This document shows positions 61,657 through 64,000 of a stretch of 64,000 nucleotides of DNA, in pieces (positions within the stretch are counted from its first letter, which is position 1; each line of letters begins with the position of its first letter). The stretch is taken from the NCBI GenBank assembly GCA_016721945.1, contig JADKHC010000012.1, positions 81,683-145,682 on the forward strand, written 5' to 3'. Source of the DNA: Verrucomicrobiota bacterium. Lineage in GTDB: Bacteria; Verrucomicrobiota; Verrucomicrobiia; Opitutales; Opitutaceae. The notes under the pieces are model-generated. The model saw only the letters and a program-made list of their open reading frames with translations, was not told the DNA's origin and ran no database searches. A program made the position numbers and the translations under genes.

Positions 61657-62460
61657 ATGAAACTACACACGATTCGCCTCACTGCCTTACTCATCGCCGC
61701 CACGCTCCTCGGCGCGATCACGGCCCACGCCGCCGCTGCCACGGCGAAAACCACCTTCGTCGTCGTCCACGGCGCCACCGCCGGCGGCTGGGAGTGGAAA
61801 CGCACTGGCCAGTTCCTTACCGACGACGGCCACACCGTCTATCGCGCCACCCTCACCGGTCTCGGCGAGCGGATGCATCTCAACAGCACCGAGGTCAACC
61901 TGGAGACCCACATCAACGACGTGGTGAACCTCATTCTCTTCGAGGACCTGCACGATGTCGTGCTCACCGGTCACAGTTACGGCGGCATGGTCATCACCGG
62001 AGTCATAGATCGCATTCCTGAACGCATCCGCCATGTTGTCTTTCTCGACGCCGCAGTGCCGGACGACGGCATGTCGATTTGGGATCTGTTTGGCGGACAG
62101 AGTCCCGCCGACCCCACTCGCTTCGCCGATGGCTTCATGCAGGTTCCCTGGGTCAAGCCTGGCGACAAACCGCCGCACAGCGTGAAGCAATCGATCAAGT
62201 GCTTTAACCAACCCGTCTCCTACAAAAATCCCGCCGCGCTCGCCCTGCCGGTCACTTACGTCGCCTTCGTCCCGAAGGACAAATCCGTCGAAGAGCGCGC
62301 CAAGACCGACAAGAGCTGGCAGCGCGCCGTCGCTCGCGGTTGGACCATTCGAACCTTCCCCGGTGGTCACGTCGCCCAGCAGGAAGACCCGCGCGGCGTC
62401 GCGACGCTCATCGAGCAGTCCGTCTCCGACGTGAACAAACCGGCGCCCGCCGCCAAGTAA
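61657..62460 (+). CDS. Secreted alpha/beta hydrolase
   Basis: The start at 61657 is preferred over 61558, whose first residues come from the upstream repeat; it opens on a signal peptide (ITAHA-AA). The 267-residue protein has FVVVHGATAGGWEWK near the N terminus, the nucleophile in LTGHSYGGMVITGV, an Asp in the LDAAVPDDG strand region and the His in PGGHVAQQEDP. It resembles salicylate-esterase/hydroxynitrile-lyase-like small hydrolases rather than xylan esterases. Function in the locus is unclear. Confidence 0.85.
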   Translation: MKLHTIRLTALLIAATLLGAITAHAAAATAKTTFVVVHGATAGGWEWKRTGQFLTDDGHTVYRATLTGLGERMHLNSTEVNLETHINDVVNLILFEDLHDVVLTGHSYGGMVITGVIDRIPERIRHVVFLDAAVPDDGMSIWDLFGGQSPADPTRFADGFMQVPWVKPGDKPPHSVKQSIKCFNQPVSYKNPAALALPVTYVAFVPKDKSVEERAKTDKSWQRAVARGWTIRTFPGGHVAQQEDPRGVATLIEQSVSDVNKPAPAAK

Positions 62461-62462
62461 AC

Positions 62463-62668
62463 GCTAAGCCGGAACGATTCAGTTGGGAGCCACAGATGAA
62501 CACCGATGAGCACAGATTGGGGCAAAAACAACGTCAGGATTTTAGCGATCTGATCGCTCACGGACTGGTTAAACAGGAAACTTCTCGCACTGCGTTAAAA
62601 CAAACCTCCGGGGCATCTGTGTTTATCAGCGCGCATCGGTGGCTCCATTGCATGGATACGGCTAAGCC
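62463..62668. repeat. CTAAGCC-ended element with a GCCACAGATG core
   Basis: Ends are GCTAAGCCGGAACGATTCAG and the complement of GGATACGGCTAAGC. Inner arms GGAGCCACAGATGAACACCG and CGGTGGCTCC pair across about 160 bp. The ends match those of the GTGGAGCCCG elements, but the interior differs and resembles the degenerate tandem near 12237. No target duplication is visible. Confidence 0.7.
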
Positions 62669-62678
62669 AGCGAGCGCC

Positions 62679-63093
62679 ATGAAGAAAACGCATTCCCGCA
62701 TCCGCTCAATCATCACGCTCGCTGTCGGACTAGGCGTGGCGGTTTCGGCCCACGGCCAAGTCGCTCTTCACCGCCTTCAGCCACCTCGACAAATTCGCCT
62801 GGGTCGGTTCTTACAGCGCCTACCTCACGCCCGAAGTCTTCGACAAACACTTCTCCGTCCTCTCCACCGAACCAACCGCCACCAACCAGAAGCTCAAGCT
62901 ACTCTGGCTCGACGTCGGCAAGGATGACTTCCTCTTCGCGCAGGCGTCGGCCTTCATCGACCTCTTGGCCACGCGGAAGATCGGGCACCAGAAACTCATC
63001 ACTCAAGGCGGACACACTTGGATGAACGCCCGCCACTACCTCGCAGATACCCTCCAGCTTTTTTTCAAGGAGCACGTCGCCGCCGCTCCATAG
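62679..63093 (+). pseudogene. CE1-type esterase remnant: signal peptide joined to out-of-frame C terminus
   Basis: The ATG at 62679 gives a signal peptide (ending SAHG-Q). The frame then degenerates, but in another frame from about 62762 it reads SLFTAFSHLDKFAWVGSYSA and continues to LITQGGHTWMNARHYLADTL, with the catalytic His, up to a stop at 63091-63093. This matches the region around [16 protein letters not shown] of the next gene. About 180 codons, including the Ser nucleophile, are missing. An internal deletion with frameshift explains the structure best. Confidence 0.75.

Positions 63094-64000
<907 letters not shown>

Overview
The window looks like a chromosomal segment of a Verrucomicrobiota bacterium, most probably Opitutaceae-like. 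This is inferred from a high-GC, plant-polysaccharide-degrading gene set with secreted glycoside hydrolases, a sodium-coupled sugar symporter, a MtrB/PioB-type porin-cytochrome cluster, and intergenic spaces full of small inverted-repeat elements. No rRNA, tRNA or CRISPR array was seen, so the assignment rests on gene content alone.

Layout. 1-0.7 kb: end-truncated sensor kinase. 1.2-2.6 kb: secreted collagen-like/beta-propeller protein. 2.7-11.1 kb: a LacI-type regulator divergent from araB-araA-araD-mutarotase-SSS symporter, a complete L-arabinose catabolic operon. 11.5-17.8 kb: lipoprotein, copper ATPase and a one-protein MmeI-like restriction-modification enzyme. 17.9-23.4 kb: five genes on the minus strand forming a possible electron conduit (octaheme lipoprotein, MtrB/PioB-like barrel, two monoheme cytochromes, NapC/NirT/ImcH-like quinol cytochrome). 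23.8-30.4 kb: CusBA-type metal efflux genes divergent from a CnrYXH-like anti-sigma/sensor/ECF-sigma triad. 30.4-34.3 kb: ethanolamine ammonia-lyase (EutBC) and an APC permease. 34.5-37.7 kb: an unusual pair of phosphodiesterase-fold proteins (PLD-like, and EEP with two CBM21-like domains). 38.1-40.6 kb: EamA exporter plus MocR regulator. 41-45.4 kb: mannonate dehydratase, SDR oxidoreductase and GH3, a glucuronoxylan module. 47.3-50.4 kb: 2-oxoacid:ferredoxin oxidoreductase porGDAB, with porB broken by two apparent one-base deletions. 50.5-52.2 kb: class 3 lipase with a DUF6795-like membrane partner. 52.5-64 kb: an arabinan/arabinoxylan locus (GH43, DUF3237, GH127/146, GH51, carboxylesterase, two alpha/beta hydrolases, an esterase pseudogene and a CE1 esterase cut by the window end).

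How it fits together. The 52-64 kb enzymes would release L-arabinose and acyl groups outside the cytoplasm. The SSS symporter and mutarotase feed the sugar to AraBAD. A bipartite 30-bp motif is shared upstream of araB and of GH43, 48 kb apart, and could link the two loci under the LacI-type regulator. GH3, UxuA and the SDR handle xylan and glucuronate side groups.

The most distinctive non-coding signal is a family of small TIR-bearing elements. One of them, about 175 bp with 6-bp target duplications, is caught inserted inside another repeat element, and an uninterrupted relative of the target is present in the same window. The least explained gene content is the PLD/EEP pair, the lipase/DUF6795 pair and the porin-cytochrome cluster.
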